Positions 11,852 through 22,054 of a stretch of DNA of 64,000 nt are shown here, piece by piece. Origin of the DNA: Sthenelais limicola (lineage: Eukaryota; Annelida; Polychaeta; Phyllodocida; Sigalionidae); NCBI GenBank assembly GCA_942159475.1, contig OW804094.1, positions 14,638,132 through 14,702,131 of the forward strand, written 5' to 3'. The notes beneath the pieces were generated by a model. The model saw only the letters and a list, made by a program, of their open reading frames with translations, searched no databases and had not been told where the DNA came from. A program made the translations under genes and the position numbers. Position 1 is the stretch's first letter; each line of letters begins with the position of its first letter.

Positions 11852-12399
11852 TAAATGTAATCCAGAAAAGTTTGTTTAGCCACTGCATGCAAGTTTTGTT
11901 GCAACTGATACCATTTGTTAGCATGGCTATTACCTGAGTATTGTCAATAAAGCACTTTACACGACAACCTCGCAGTTTATCTTTCCACCGTCTCATGCCC
12001 AGGAGAATAGGGTACAACTCCTGGACGTTGATATTAGCGTGCTTTAAATTCTCTTGTGGACCAGAAGCTAAATGTAGGCAGTCTGTATCAGTCCAAGGAA
12101 CAGTGTAGTGTTGAAAAGGTCCGGCTATCCAGTCACCGCCCCAAAAGACTCCAAAACCTCTGCTAGAGGCATCGGAAATCATGGGTAATTCATATTCTGG
12201 CTTGCTAAGGAAGCCTACCCCATTAAACACTTTATAGAATGCGTGGCACCATTTGATGTCTTCCTTGAACGCTTCTGAAATAAGGGTACGCCTTAAACGC
12301 TTCAATAACAAGACTTTATATAAGTCGAAGAGGCGTCTACAAAGTGTGCGGCCACCCTTGAAGACAGAAGAACAGTGAGCCAGGTAACCGCACAAACTT
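11852..12399 (-). pseudogene. DIRS-1 RNase H relic, first part
   Basis: The minus strand reads ...YLAHCSSVFKGGRTLCRRLFD, then SDASSRGFGVFWGGDWIAG, NVQELYPILLGMRRWKDKL and FIDNTQVIAMLTNG. This is the D-E-D pattern of DIRS/Ngaro RNase H (Asp in SDAS, Glu in NVQELYP, Asp in IDNTQ). The frame runs into the DNA element at 11851 and resumes at 7719 with CPSYINTKNNVVADYLSRLP, which carries the last Asp (VADYLSR). Confidence 0.8.
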
Positions 12400-12486
12400 T
12401 AAATCTTTCTAAGTCGATAGAACACCAAAACTATAACCGAAGCGATTTTTTTAGAGGTGATATTTATTCAGATGTTTGATATAAAT

Positions 12487-12534
12487 GTTGAGTTCTGATT
12501 CCAACGTTTCGGATTCGTGGCGATCCTTCATCAG
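12487..12534 (-). ncRNA. hammerhead-ribozyme-like core in PLE-1
   Basis: On the minus strand CTGATGA (12534-12528) is followed by a possible stem II (GGAT...ATCC) and GAAAC (12510-12506), matching the conserved CUGANGA...GAAA core. A short GTTG...CAAC helix could be stem III. A matching stem I and cleavage triplet could not be shown. Hammerhead motifs are known in the terminal repeats of Penelope-like elements. Confidence 0.4.
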
Positions 12535-12922
12535 GGAATGATTGACTTGGTTTTTCTCAGGGGGTATATTAAAAATGTGCAGGATGGTTACCATAGTTAC
12601 TTGTCAACAACGTTAATGCAGCGATGTGATTGGCTAAGGTGTTTTTGGGGGGTAGCGGCGTGAATAATAAGGCTAGAGTTGTGTAGTAAATTTTATTAAG
12701 TATAACTCGATGTGGTCCATGTGACAAGGTTTCTTCTGTGTTAGATGAACAAGTTGAATACTTGTGAAATGTCAGTGGAAAAAATTTTCCCATCATATAT
12801 AATATGAAATTCTATAATAACAGTTCAAGTTGAATAGTTACAGTTAATGCTAAGGTAATGCGTTTATAGTCTTTGCTGGAATTGTGAAAATTTTAAAGTT
12901 AAATACGATTGTTTATTTCAGT

Positions 12923-13276
12923 TCAGTTCCTTTTTAGGTATTCTTTTCTAATCATGACTTTTTCCATGGCGGCTCCTATGTCTTGGTCCAGGTTCACCAT
13001 GATCCTCCACAGGTCGTAGACGAGGCGGCCTTTTTTGACGGTACCATGGTCTGGTACGCTGATTGGGGTGGGGTTGTAGATTGGGTAGTTATGGTTGGTT
13101 CCTTTGGGTGTGTATTTCTCTGGGATTGGCAGTGGGATGTGTGGTCTGGTTGGTCGTGAGTTATTTTTGGTGGTGGTTTCCCATGGTCTGAAGATATTGG
13201 TCGATGGCATTTTGTAGGGATACTTAGTCTTGATCTTTCTGGGTGATCTGGGTGGTCTGGGAGAGGGTTTCCTTTC
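12923..13276 (-). CDS. C-terminus of unknown Pro-rich PLE-1 ORF
   Basis: The minus frame is open from the 5' truncation point to a stop at 12923. It starts Lys/Pro-rich (KPSPRPPRSPRKIK), continues with Pro- and Asn-rich low complexity, and ends in a helical stretch (LVYDLWRIMVNLDQDIGAAM...YLKRN). No domain was recognised. Its place, upstream of the hammerhead-like core, matches that of the zinc-finger ORF of PLE-2, which also ends in a short helical stretch. It may be the same accessory protein in diverged form. Confidence 0.5.
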   Translation of the reverse strand, partial: ERKPSPRPPRSPRKIKTKYPYKMPSTNIFRPWETTTKNNSRPTRPHIPLPIPEKYTPKGTNHNYPIYNPTPISVPDHGTVKKGRLVYDLWRIMVNLDQDIGAAMEKVMIRKEYLKRN

Positions 13277-13287
13277 TAAATCTTTCT

Positions 13288-13355
13288 TTGAGATGTGCTT
13301 GGCATCCTTAACATCTTGAAGAAGGACCCTCAGCTTCTCTAACTTTCCTGGAGGA
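13288..13355 (-). pseudogene. DIRS-1 end of reverse transcriptase
   Basis: The minus strand reads LSLPPGKLEKLRVLLQDV and then ISKKDLER just before the PLE-1 insertion. DIRS-2 has LSLPPGKLAKYRDLIQK and ISKKDLERMNGYMAHC at the same place, so the joint to 12399 (YLAHCSSVF) is colinear. Confidence 0.7.
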
Positions 13356-13384
13356 AGGCTTAAGGCACCTGCTTAAGGCACCTG

Positions 13385-13605
13385 CTACAAAAAGCATACA
13401 AAGACACAAATAGACGACAAACTAGACAAAAGAAAAATCGATCTCAGAACACTATCGAAAGGACCCACACTGATAGTCCCCAAACCAAAAACGGAAAAAT
13501 TCAGGAAATCGTTTGTGTACCAGGCACCCACTCTGTGGAATAGTCTTGATGGTAAAGCAAGATGCATACCAGACTACAAGCCCGTTGTGCATTGGAAAAT
13601 CCGCT
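13385..13605 (+). pseudogene. LINE ORF2 extreme C-terminus, fragment
   Basis: The + strand frame reads ...DLRTLSKGPTLIVPKP, then FRKSFVYQAPTLWNSLDGKA. The block F-x-Y-Q-A-P-x-L-W-N-S-L is the end motif of many CR1/L2-type LINE polymerases. It abuts the DIRS-1 relic, with a short duplicated word (CTTAAGGCACCTG twice, 13353-13385) at the junction. Only about 70 codons remain. Confidence 0.6.
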
Positions 13606-14428
13606 AGTGCATGCAGAAGTGCAACTGACCAGTCACAAAAGTGCAATCCGCTCAAAAAAGCAGTTTTGCACCTCATTTTTCACCTGATGCAATGTGCATC
13701 ATCTGATGCACTTCAAAATGCATATCAAAGTTATATATTTAAATCGGGTGTAAATGCACTAGCTACATGCAGTTGAATTATTTTATCAAGTGATGAACAT
13801 GTTAATATTTGTACTGATGAAAGAATGTTTGGGCCTTTACTGCATATCCCATATGTGACGTGTCACAGGAAAATGAGTTACAAGATGCAAAATTCGCCTT
13901 TTTTTGAGTGGTTTATTACAAGATCCATTGGCTGGAATCTTTTCATAGAGTAAAATTATTTTAAAAAGACATTATTATAGTTATGTATACCTATCCCCTA
14001 GAACACACACACACAGGGAACCATTGATTAAAACCATTGATTAGGGTTTGCATTAGCTTTAAAAAGGTGGCACAATGAGTCCACAGTGCCACTGGTTTAG
14101 CATGGGTGAGTGAACAGAGGTGTTAAAGCTACAGAGTGGCATGTGTGACCTTGCTGCTACACTGGCTATGTGTATTCACAGAGGCCTGCCTTTTGACAAA
14201 CAGCAAGGGCACTGTATACAAAGGTTAAATCATAGGAATTAACTTACATTTATTTGTCTAATCATGTTCTATGCCCTTATTACCATTGTTGGCCCTTTGT
14301 AAGTCGCTATATATAAAGTCCCATTTCATATTTAGATTTCAGCAAAGACCTTTCAAGAGCTTGCCACATATGACATATAAGACATTCCCATAGCAACATC
14401 ATTTAGTTGTTGTTCTATCTATGATGTT
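13606..14428. other. no gene seen
   Basis: AT-rich DNA with a short CA run near 14006. Nothing was recognised on either strand. Confidence 0.4.
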
Positions 14429-14683
14429 CTATCTATGATCTACTTCAGAATCTGAAGATGCTTCTGAAGGCTCAGGAGTAACATTAGACTTCTTCTCGAG
14501 GCCCTCCATGGCAGACAAAATCTTTCCCACCATACCCTCGAGGCCCCTGACCCTCTCGGTGAGTTGCGCACATTTCTCTCCTTCCACAGCTTTTACCTCC
14601 GCAATTAATTTCCTGTTACACAAGTGTCGTGTTGGAGGTTTGTGGGCATACCCACAAGGTTTACACTGTTTTGCTCTTCCCAT
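14429..14683 (-). CDS. gag-like N-terminal ORF (possibly DIRS)
   Basis: An 84-residue frame starts with ATG and has an N-terminal CKPCGYAHKPPTRHLC cluster (C-x2-C-x3-H-x7-C), then a coiled-coil stretch (KAVEGEKCAQLTERVRGLEG) and an acidic Ser-rich end. Small Cys/His clusters at the N-terminus are seen in gag-like proteins of DIRS and Ngaro elements, and the neighbour on its 5' side is a DIRS relic. The frame stops early at 14429, so it is a truncated or broken protein. It may come from a different copy than DIRS-2, because it lies on the 3' side of the DIRS-2 recombinase. Confidence 0.35.
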   Translation of the reverse strand: MGRAKQCKPCGYAHKPPTRHLCNRKLIAEVKAVEGEKCAQLTERVRGLEGMVGKILSAMEGLEKKSNVTPEPSEASSDSEVDHR

Positions 14684-15114
14684 CTTGAAAAATGTCCAAA
14701 TAAACGACTAGGTTCACCAATAAAAATAAGAATTTCAAGGTATGTGCAGTCAGTACGGGTGAAAGAAAGCAAGTGAGGGGAAGAAACATTAATGTTTTGG
14801 GCATGGAAGGCCGGACATTATGACGTTGCACCGTTGCTGGCCGTGCGAGGAAGGGGGGCATGGCCGAATGGGCGTTGCCTGGCGCCGTTTCCAATATACC
14901 CGGTGACGGTTCACCTACACATATTCATATATATTTTTAGGTATGCTTTTTATATATATTATATAGTCTGACAGGGAGGCATATAGACATCGATATACAT
15001 TGAATAATTATATTGTATGAAGTCAACTATTATAAACAACATGAAGGAGAGGTTTGGCGAACATAGAATATTTATTCCACAAAAAAAACATGCTAAACCC
15101 ACCAAAATAATTAA

Positions 15115-16040
15115 TTATAATTTTGACGATGTCTGTGTGTCAATAGTTAACATGCGTACATGTGAAGGAGTTAAAGATTGGAATACTACAGATGACTTCC
15201 AATTACCCCAAGATTTAATATCAAGAATTGAGGCCCCCGAAGCAGCCATAAAACTAGCCCCACCTCTGCGGAGGGCATAGGAGGAAAAATTTCCCTTTAG
15301 GCCCGCCCTAATAATCAAATTATTGAATGTCCCCATGAACCTTTCATAAGTTAGGGAGGGGCAAGCAGGGCATGAGAAGAGTGGGGCAAAAGGAGGAGAT
15401 TTATGTGAGAAAAATAATTTCCTCAGCCAACATACAGCCCATAAAGCTCTACAGCTAGTATTCGCTATGGGAATGATAAAGGGAATATCAGAAGTCTTTG
15501 AAGACATAACCTTTACTTCCAGCCCCCATTCATAAAATTTGATATGGGACCTAAGTAGAGTGTGCTTGGATAAAGTAACATGAGAAACCCTGAGTAAGGA
15601 TCTAAACATTAGAACAATAGCAGACCATACTACTACTTCCAATGGGGAGGATCTATCCAACACCAAATACATTCTCTTTAAATGGTTGGGTAAAAGAGGG
15701 TCAGAGGGAGATGGGGCCGACCCTGGAATTTTAGTAGACAGGAGTAGACAGAGACACAGTCGGCAGGCCCAACATTTTTAGATATAAAAATTACCCCACA
15801 TAGGTATGATACCACTGATGAAGCCTTTTTAAAGGTAGATAAATATGCAGCATACATACAAATTTTTTCCTCATTAACAGGCAAGGTTTGAATGTCAATG
15901 GAAGACATGAAATCTTGATAAAACCTCCATTGATGCTGCCTTTGCTTCAGGGTAGAGGGGGATACAGAGGACTGACGCAGGCATAATACCCTATTCTTCC
16001 ATACTTGAGCTCCTAGAGTCAGAAAAAATACAAGAGGCAC
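15115..16040 (-). pseudogene. DIRS-2 tyrosine recombinase relic
   Basis: Two adjoining frames cover the protein. 16040-15678 holds the core-binding half (TLKQRQHQWRFYQDFMSSID and EEKICMYAAYLSTFKKASS). 15672-15115 holds the catalytic half (VLMFRSLLRVSHVTLSKHTL, SSKTSDIPFIIPI, ALRRGGASFMAASGASILDI). The R of the first arginine block (LLRVSH) and the R of the HxxR-like box are present, but His is replaced by Tyr and the C-terminal catalytic Tyr is not evident. The 5-nt gap between the halves is a frame change. It is inactive as read. Confidence 0.8.
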
Positions 16041-16079
16041 AACATAAGTGAGCAGCCCCTAATACAACACTAGCTTCCT

Positions 16080-16620
16080 TGAAGGTAGTTCAGTAAGGAA
16101 GTCTAGAAATAGTGTCAGCCACAATGTTACTCTTTGTGTTTATATACACTGGTATCAAGTGAATATCATGGATAAAACAAACCCAAAATATTTCATACAT
16201 AAGGTCCATACATACAGGGCTTCGACTGCAGCCATTTCTGATCATATGTATAACCTGAGTATTATCAATAAGGCAGGTAACATCATACCCCCTTAGCCTA
16301 TCACACCAACACTTCTCAAACCCACTAATACTGGGAATATTTCTAATACATTGATGCTATTCTCACTATCCAAAAATTCAGAAGTAGGGCCTAAATGACA
16401 GCAACCTGTATCAACAAATGGGTCGTGTACTCCCAACCAAGTACCCCCAACCCAATCTTGGTCAAGTACAGCACCATACACTTTTTACGATGAGTCTGAA
16501 ATAAGGGGGTGGGGAAAACTAGGCCTATCTAGGTGACAAATCCCATTAAAAATACTAGCAAAAGCCCTCCACCAGTCTAAATCCTTTTACCTTTCTGTCC
16601 AGCATATTTTTGTACAAGTC
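16080..16620 (-). pseudogene. DIRS-2 RNase H relic
   Basis: Minus-strand pieces read AVLDQDWVGGTWLG, NVLEIFPVLVGLRS, then, in another frame, CLIDNTQVIHMI and PVYINTKSNIVADTISRLP. These parallel the DIRS-1 RNase H (GGDWIAG, NVQELYPILLG, FIDNTQVIAML, PSYINTKNNVVADYLSRLP). Several frameshifts separate them. Confidence 0.7.
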
Positions 16621-16639
16621 GAAAAACGACTACAAAAAG

Positions 16640-17926
16640 TCCCACCTCCAGGGTAGACTGTAGCACAATGAGCCATATATCCATTCATTCTTTCCAAATC
16701 TTTCTTAGAAATGTATGTGTATTAGCTAACCTTCTGGATTAAATCTCTATACTTAGCTAACTTGCCAGGAGGAAGGGATAGGGTCATATCATCAACATTA
16801 ATTTCTATGCCCAAAAATACACATTCCCGAGCAGGAGGGGAAACCTTTTTCCATGCTATATAAAACCCTAGGTACCTAAGCAGGCTAATCACTAAATTCT
16901 GATGAGAAACACGACCTTCATATGAGTAGTAATTGATGAAAAAATCATCTAAATAATTTACTACAGTAACTCCATAAACGGAATTGCAAACATCTGCAAT
17001 AAAATTAGATATTTCATATCAAAATAGCAGGGTCCAGTTCTAAGATCAAAGCACAACCTGTTGTCACAGAAATACCTTTCTTCTCCATTCACATCCCATA
17101 TAAATCCACAAAGTTGTCTATGCTCTGGGGCAATGGGAACAGCCCTATAGGCTGATTTTATATCAATAGTGGCCATATAGTCACCTCTCTCAAGCATAGC
17201 AACCACATTGTCTAGGCCTTTGTAGCTAAATTCTCTAACTAAAGAGTCACAGAAATAGTTGACTGATTTATCAACAGGTAAACTACAATCTGTGACAGGT
17301 CTGATATTACCATCGGGCTTGGGCACGAATGCAATGAGGTTATCCACTTGGGAAATCATTCCTTCAGCAAATTTGTCATTAATAATGATATCCATTTTTT
17401 CGCGAGCACCAGGTTGTAGTATAGAAGAATAATTATCACAGTGATACCCAGGTGGGACGGAATCTACAATTGGAAAACCATCTGTAATACCTACAAACAC
17501 TTTTTGCTGAGATTTAACATCAATATCATCAACAATGCTATTTATGTAAGCAAATCTGCACGGTTTAAGTTCAGAAGCAACACCGTCTGGCATAAATATA
17601 CAGTCACAACAACCAAGACTGCAGCATTCGTACATATCAACGACATGGCCGGCCGGAGTACGAGCGGTGCTAAAAAGTAGTTTTCTGTCAGAATAAACAT
17701 GTAACAACTTGTCATCAATATCAAAATTGTTAAATACATGTACAAAATCACCATTTTCACCAGAATTATCATTTAAATATCTTTCACTGTCCTCCGAGAG
17801 AATAAAGTTGTCATGCAAACACTCCCTCAAATTCACAAGCGAGTCCATGTCCACCATACTGCTTCCGTTGGCAGTTATAAATGTCTCCGTCCGCACATGA
17901 GAGTTCCCATCTTCAGAGCCAGCCAA
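16640..17926 (-). pseudogene. DIRS-2 reverse transcriptase
   Basis: The 321-residue frame at 17926-16961 has an N-terminal region of unknown function with two Cys pairs (MYECCSLGCCDCIFM). RT motifs follow: AFVPKPDGNIRPVTDCS, then ATIDIKSAYRAVPIAPEHRQ (motif A) and FDLRTGPCYF. The YLDDF catalytic box comes after a frameshift near 16960 on the minus strand, followed by LGIEINVDDMTLSLPPGK. The order RT, RNase H, recombinase is diagnostic of DIRS. The frame is open further upstream to about 18009, and the element is cut off by the I-like fragment at 18072. Confidence 0.8.
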
Positions 17927-18071
17927 ATAAATAGTTTCGAATTCACTATGGCAATGGCCATAAACACAAGAATTTGTTTCAATAAATACACCATCCGGAA
18001 CATCACAACTTATATATCAATATTCTGACGAAGAGCCTCATCCCATTTAGAAACCGCTGACTTGCTCGAAC

Positions 18072-18287
18072 AAGGTGAAGTGGCTCCTGTATGTCAGACA
18101 TGCAACAGAGTGTAGAGCATCTCTTAATACATTGTCAGGCAACCAAGAGAAGCAGAATAAAATTCCTGCAAAATCGCAGGACACTGCAGACTATTTTCCG
18201 GGAATCTGGGAACAAAAATATTCTTGATTTCCTACAGGAAACCAAATTGTACGACAAAATTTAGGTAACCTAAATGAAGCCTGACTT
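18072..18287 (+). mobile_element. I-like LINE copy C, internal 3' fragment
   Basis: It matches copy A from GGTGAAGTGGCTCCTGTATG to the start of the 3' noncoding tail (GAAGCCTGACTT). A 7-nt deletion removes part of the CQTC finger region, and the CCAAA tail is missing. It lies between the DIRS-2 5' break and the intron of the MULE-domain gene. Confidence 0.85.
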
Positions 18288-18389
18288 TTAATAATAATGA
18301 CAATGAACCAGTCAACCTGTATTATTATGAGTTACTTCAGATAATTGTGAACTTGTTATTATAAAAACGTTATTGTTCTATCCTTGCAG

Positions 18390-21300
18390 GAGTAACAGCA
18401 TATGGTTTTGCGTTTTATACCATGGTGGCCCGTGATCTAACAGGTCGAGGAGTTCCACTTGTCTATGTGATTATGTCAGTGGATAATGCTGAGGTCTTAC
18501 ACTTTGCTTTAGAAAAGATTAAAGATCATGCCGAGCGTAATGGCAAATTCATTTTTTCTCCAAGGTAGGCGAATTCAAATACTTTTTTGTTGCATCAGGC
18601 AAAAAAATATGTACAAGCATAGATCTATGATTCCTACTATGCAAAACAATGCTGAACTGGGGGTACAATGTTACATGTGGGTACAGATTTACAGGCGGGT
18701 AGAATGTTACTGGATGGGTACAGAGTTACAGGCGGGGACCCAAGCTACAGCTGGGGTCAGTGTTATAGGGAGTACAGAGTTAAGGTGGGTACAGTGTTAC
18801 TGAGCTCATTGATAAGTATGGATCTGGTAATTATTTCACCTCTGGAATGGAGTGTCCATAGACTTTGTATAGACTCGCTATATGCTAGTGAGCGGCAAGA
18901 AATATGCTTCATTCCTCCCTAGGGAAGAAACAGATGACCCAGTTTATCCTTCTGCGTTTTCATTGGCTATTCTGAAAGTAGGGCAGGGTTGTCATGGCGT
19001 CGTCAAAGTCACGCCCGACGTCACGACGGCCGTCATACGATGCCACTCCCTTGCCATGTTTCTCTCGCATCAACTTACCGTAATTAAAACCATTCCAGCA
19101 TATCTAAAATCATTTGGGAGAGGTCAAATAAATCTCGAACTAACCTTGGTCCTGTCTGTGGCATCTTTCTTCACCTTGTTTTAACTCGGTGAAAAAAGAT
19201 GCCACAGACAGCACCGCGGTCAGTTCTATATATTTATGTCCTTAAGATAATCCTAAATGTGAGGTACCGATGTTCGTTCTTAAAGGTTCCAAATACATAC
19301 TAATTAATGATCAATTAGCACCTATGTGCTAATTGATTGTCCAAATATTAAGGTTAGAGATGATCACTGTTTGTTTAATGATAATTGATACCCAATTATC
19401 ATTGCTATGCTAATTAATGAAGGAATAACACAGAACTATATGGATCCTGACTTGATCTTACGATCGCCCAAAGGTAACTAGCTTTATTTCTGGTTTCAAC
19501 ATACCTGCCAGGCGTACACCTCATTTGCATAACCAGCCGTGCCCGGCTGTTCCGCCTATTGTCCCATGGGGAGGCCCAGGCATTACGTAACCTTACGTAA
19601 CATCATGAAGGCCCTATATCCTTTTGATCTCACCAAAGTATGAAACTTACTGAGAGAACTTTTTCAATTAACCCCCTCCAGGTTTGCCATTTCGTGAGAA
19701 TTGACCACCTACATTTTTTTAAGACAATTCATGAATAATTGATGAATTTATTAACACGCATTTCTCCAAACTGATTTACAATTATTTATTTGATTGCAGA
19801 TCTTTCATGATTGATAAAGATGTGAAGGAATTAACTGCCCTTGAACAAGTCTTTCCCCAATCATCTATTCTCCTTTGCTGGTTCCATGTGCTTCAAGTAA
19901 GTATTCTACACATGGATACAGACTGTAACAATTGTTTTTTTGAAATCGAAATGATAGTTATGGTATACTATTATATATTCATTCCATCATTTATGTTTAT
20001 CTTCTCTGTGTCCCATTTAATCATCTCAGGCAATATATCGGCACTTAAACAAACGAGAATCTGGAGTGTCTGGTGCACACAACTCTCATGTGAGAAAAGC
20101 AGTAATTGATTATGTATGGGACATGAAGAAATGTACCAAAGTAAGTCCTATGGATAATTAGACAGAACTGTACAAGAGGTTAGAACTACAAGTTTGATTC
20201 AAGTGGCTGCAGGTTGCGTGTTGGATGCAAAATTAAGTGTAAACAAGAGCCATTGAATTCTCCTTGTCCTGGATAGCGTGAAAAGAAGCTATCCGACCAT
20301 CACACCACCTAGCTTTTCTTTTGGCAGAGATAAAGCTAAGGCAGGAGCTTCTGGTTATGGCACCCACAACCTAAGAAACAGAGTAGGCCTAAACATGGTT
20401 TATTTTTGTCAGGTCAGAGGAGTTCTGTCTCAGCCTATTGGGAGATATAGCAGCCATCAGCGCCACTGGTGTTAAATGCACCTGCTATCTGGCTAACTGG
20501 GTTCAGCACAATTACAAGAGTAGTTCTTAACCTTAAGTACCGTTCTTTCTTTATACTACAACTTGGAAATAATAGAAAATTGTCATTCTTACGCTTGTTA
20601 AAGGCTAGCAGAAGCAGTTCGCATTCTTAATGTGCCTAGCTGCTGAGTAAGCTCATCTCTGATTGGTCTGACGTCATCAATGACGGGGATATAAACCAAT
20701 CAAAGAAGCTCATACATTGCAGTAATTCTATCTCTTTATACAACCATACAGAAATGAACAAACTATTAAATGGGTGTATTCTTCCCACTCAAAGTGAATA
20801 ACCCATTCAGTCATAGTATAAGAGCAAAGGACCACAACATGACAATATGATACATACAGGCAATCAAAAGACTGAACACTCAAAAAACTGAAAACTTTTT
20901 CTTTTTTTTATAGGAAGAAGATTTCAAACATCTTGCTTATCAACTTAATGAGAAAATGCCAACACCAGAGGTAGCGAAGTACCTTAACGAGAACTGGGTT
21001 TGTTGCGGCGATAGATGGGCGAACTGGGGGCGGAAGTTTTTCCATGAAGACCATGACACCAATAATCTGGTGGAAAGGTAAGTTCTATGTTGAATTATAT
21101 CGATACGTATGATATAGGTAGAACCAACCGCAGTTATGTATTTCCGATCGTTCTTCACCGAGTTACGCCCAGGAAAACCCTTGGGTCTACCCTACACTTC
21201 GACCCCTTGAGCTTCTCCTCGCCGGAAACAAGGTGAAGAACGATCTGAAATAGATAACTAAGGTTAGTTCAAGATTTATTTGACCTCTTCCAAATGATTT

Positions 21301-22054
21301 TAAACATATCAGATTGCTTTTAATTATGGTAACTTGAATTTATGACAGAGGTCGTAACGTTGACGACAGCCGCCACGTTTCCAATGCTTAGCAGAGGATG
21401 TAGCATCATGGCATGTCATTACTTGTAACGTGGTAATGGACTAGTACATTACCAGCGCATTGTCATGGCGATGCTTGTAACTGTGTTTTGGGGTCAATAA
21501 ACCTGGTCAAATCAATTTATCCTTGTTTGTTGCTTCCTCTCACGAAAATTCGCGACTTGTGCCCAAGAATCTGCGGTTAATTACATATACCGTAAAATGT
21601 TTCTTCTTTCAGATTCTTCCTTTCATTGAAATATCACCACTTAGGGGCACAGGCAAATAGACGTGTTGATTCGCTACTTCTTCTTCTTGCTGGCAAAGTT
21701 AACAACTTCTATGAGTATGTATTATTAACTTCACCTATTATATGGTCACTCTAAACTAAAAGACATTACATGAAATACAATAGCTCACTAACAATTATTT
21801 AGCAATCAACAATTGATTTCTAAAATGTATTTCTCACAGATTGGAGATATCTTTGAATATAAGATACTTGACTGGTTTTTTATATGATCTGTCTTCAGTT
21901 CATGATTTTCAACCATATGATATTTTTATATATATTTTTCAATTTTAGCTACATGGATAGAATGGCAAGAAAGTCCTTCAGTCAGTACCTCTCCATAAAC
22001 ACAACATCTCTCAACCAACAAAAGCAAAATATAGTAACACTACTACATTGTTAA
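18390..22054 (+). CDS. multi-exon gene with MULE transposase domain (5' exons missing)
   Basis: Six exons join in phase: 18390-18564, 19800-19896, 20030-20140, 20914-21077, 21613-21714 and 21949-22054 (stop). All introns are GT/AG, and together they give about 250 residues. The peptide shows the core of a MULE (Mutator-like) transposase domain: AYGFAFYTMVARDLTGRGVP, VYVIMSVDNAE, then MIDKDVKELTALEQVFP with the second catalytic Asp, ILLCWFHVLQAIYRHL, and DHDTNNLVERFFLSLKYHHL with the likely catalytic Glu. Such domains occur in transposases and in domesticated ZSWIM/FAR1-like host genes. The exon with the first Asp is not visible upstream, where DIRS-2 and I-like DNA begin. The intact phases across five introns argue for recent function. 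The introns hold hairpin repeats. Confidence 0.75.
19152..19211. repeat. hairpin repeat in intron 1 of the MULE-domain gene
   Basis: A left arm CTGTCTGTGGCATCTTT...TTCACC (19152-19175) faces GGTGAA...AAGATGCCACAGACAG (19188-19211) with one mismatch in 24 bp. Weaker pairing continues outward for about 20 bp. It looks like a small MITE. Confidence 0.75.
20150..20245 (+). repeat. dispersed repeat shared with 2730-2860
   Basis: It carries TTAGAACTACAAGTTTGATT and CAGGTTGCGTGTTGGATGCA, as on the opposite strand at 2730-2860. Here the two blocks are closer together. Function and class are unknown. Confidence 0.5.
21132..21259. repeat. 128-bp hairpin repeat (MITE-like) in intron 4
   Basis: Arms of 28 bp (21132-21159 and 21232-21259) pair with two mismatches. 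The inner end of each arm is GATCGTTCTTCACC or its complement. The TTCTTCACC word is shared with the hairpin at 19152-19211, so the two may be related. Confidence 0.75.

Larger units (their letters stand above)
12411..13276 (-). mobile_element. Penelope-like element PLE-1, 5'-truncated, 11-bp TSD
   Basis: An 866-bp insertion in DIRS-1 bounded by TAAATCTTTCT at 12400-12410 and 13277-13287. It carries the end of an unknown ORF (13276-12923), then about 390 bp without a clear gene, then a hammerhead-like core (12534-12506) close to its minus-strand 3' end. The same order (ORF, spacer, hammerhead-like core, end) is seen in PLE-2, which has a GIY-YIG domain. Assignment to the Penelope group rests on that parallel and on the long TSD with 5' truncation. 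Confidence 0.65.
6655..13355 (-). mobile_element. DIRS-1 relic (RT tail, RNase H, recombinase), split by two insertions
   Basis: On the minus strand the parts run in DIRS order: end of RT at 13355-13288, RNase H at 12399-11852 and 7719-7620, recombinase at 7610-6655. A Penelope-like insertion (12411-13276) interrupts the RT/RNase H junction and a DNA element (7722-11851) interrupts RNase H. Removing each insertion together with one target copy restores an in-frame junction in both places. The 5' part (gag, RT palm) is absent. A DIRS element is expected to have inverted or split direct terminal repeats; none was recognised. Confidence 0.8.

Noticed and set aside
15017..15280. 87-codon + strand ORF
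   Set aside because: Antisense to the DIRS-2 recombinase, whose motifs are clear; considered a shadow.
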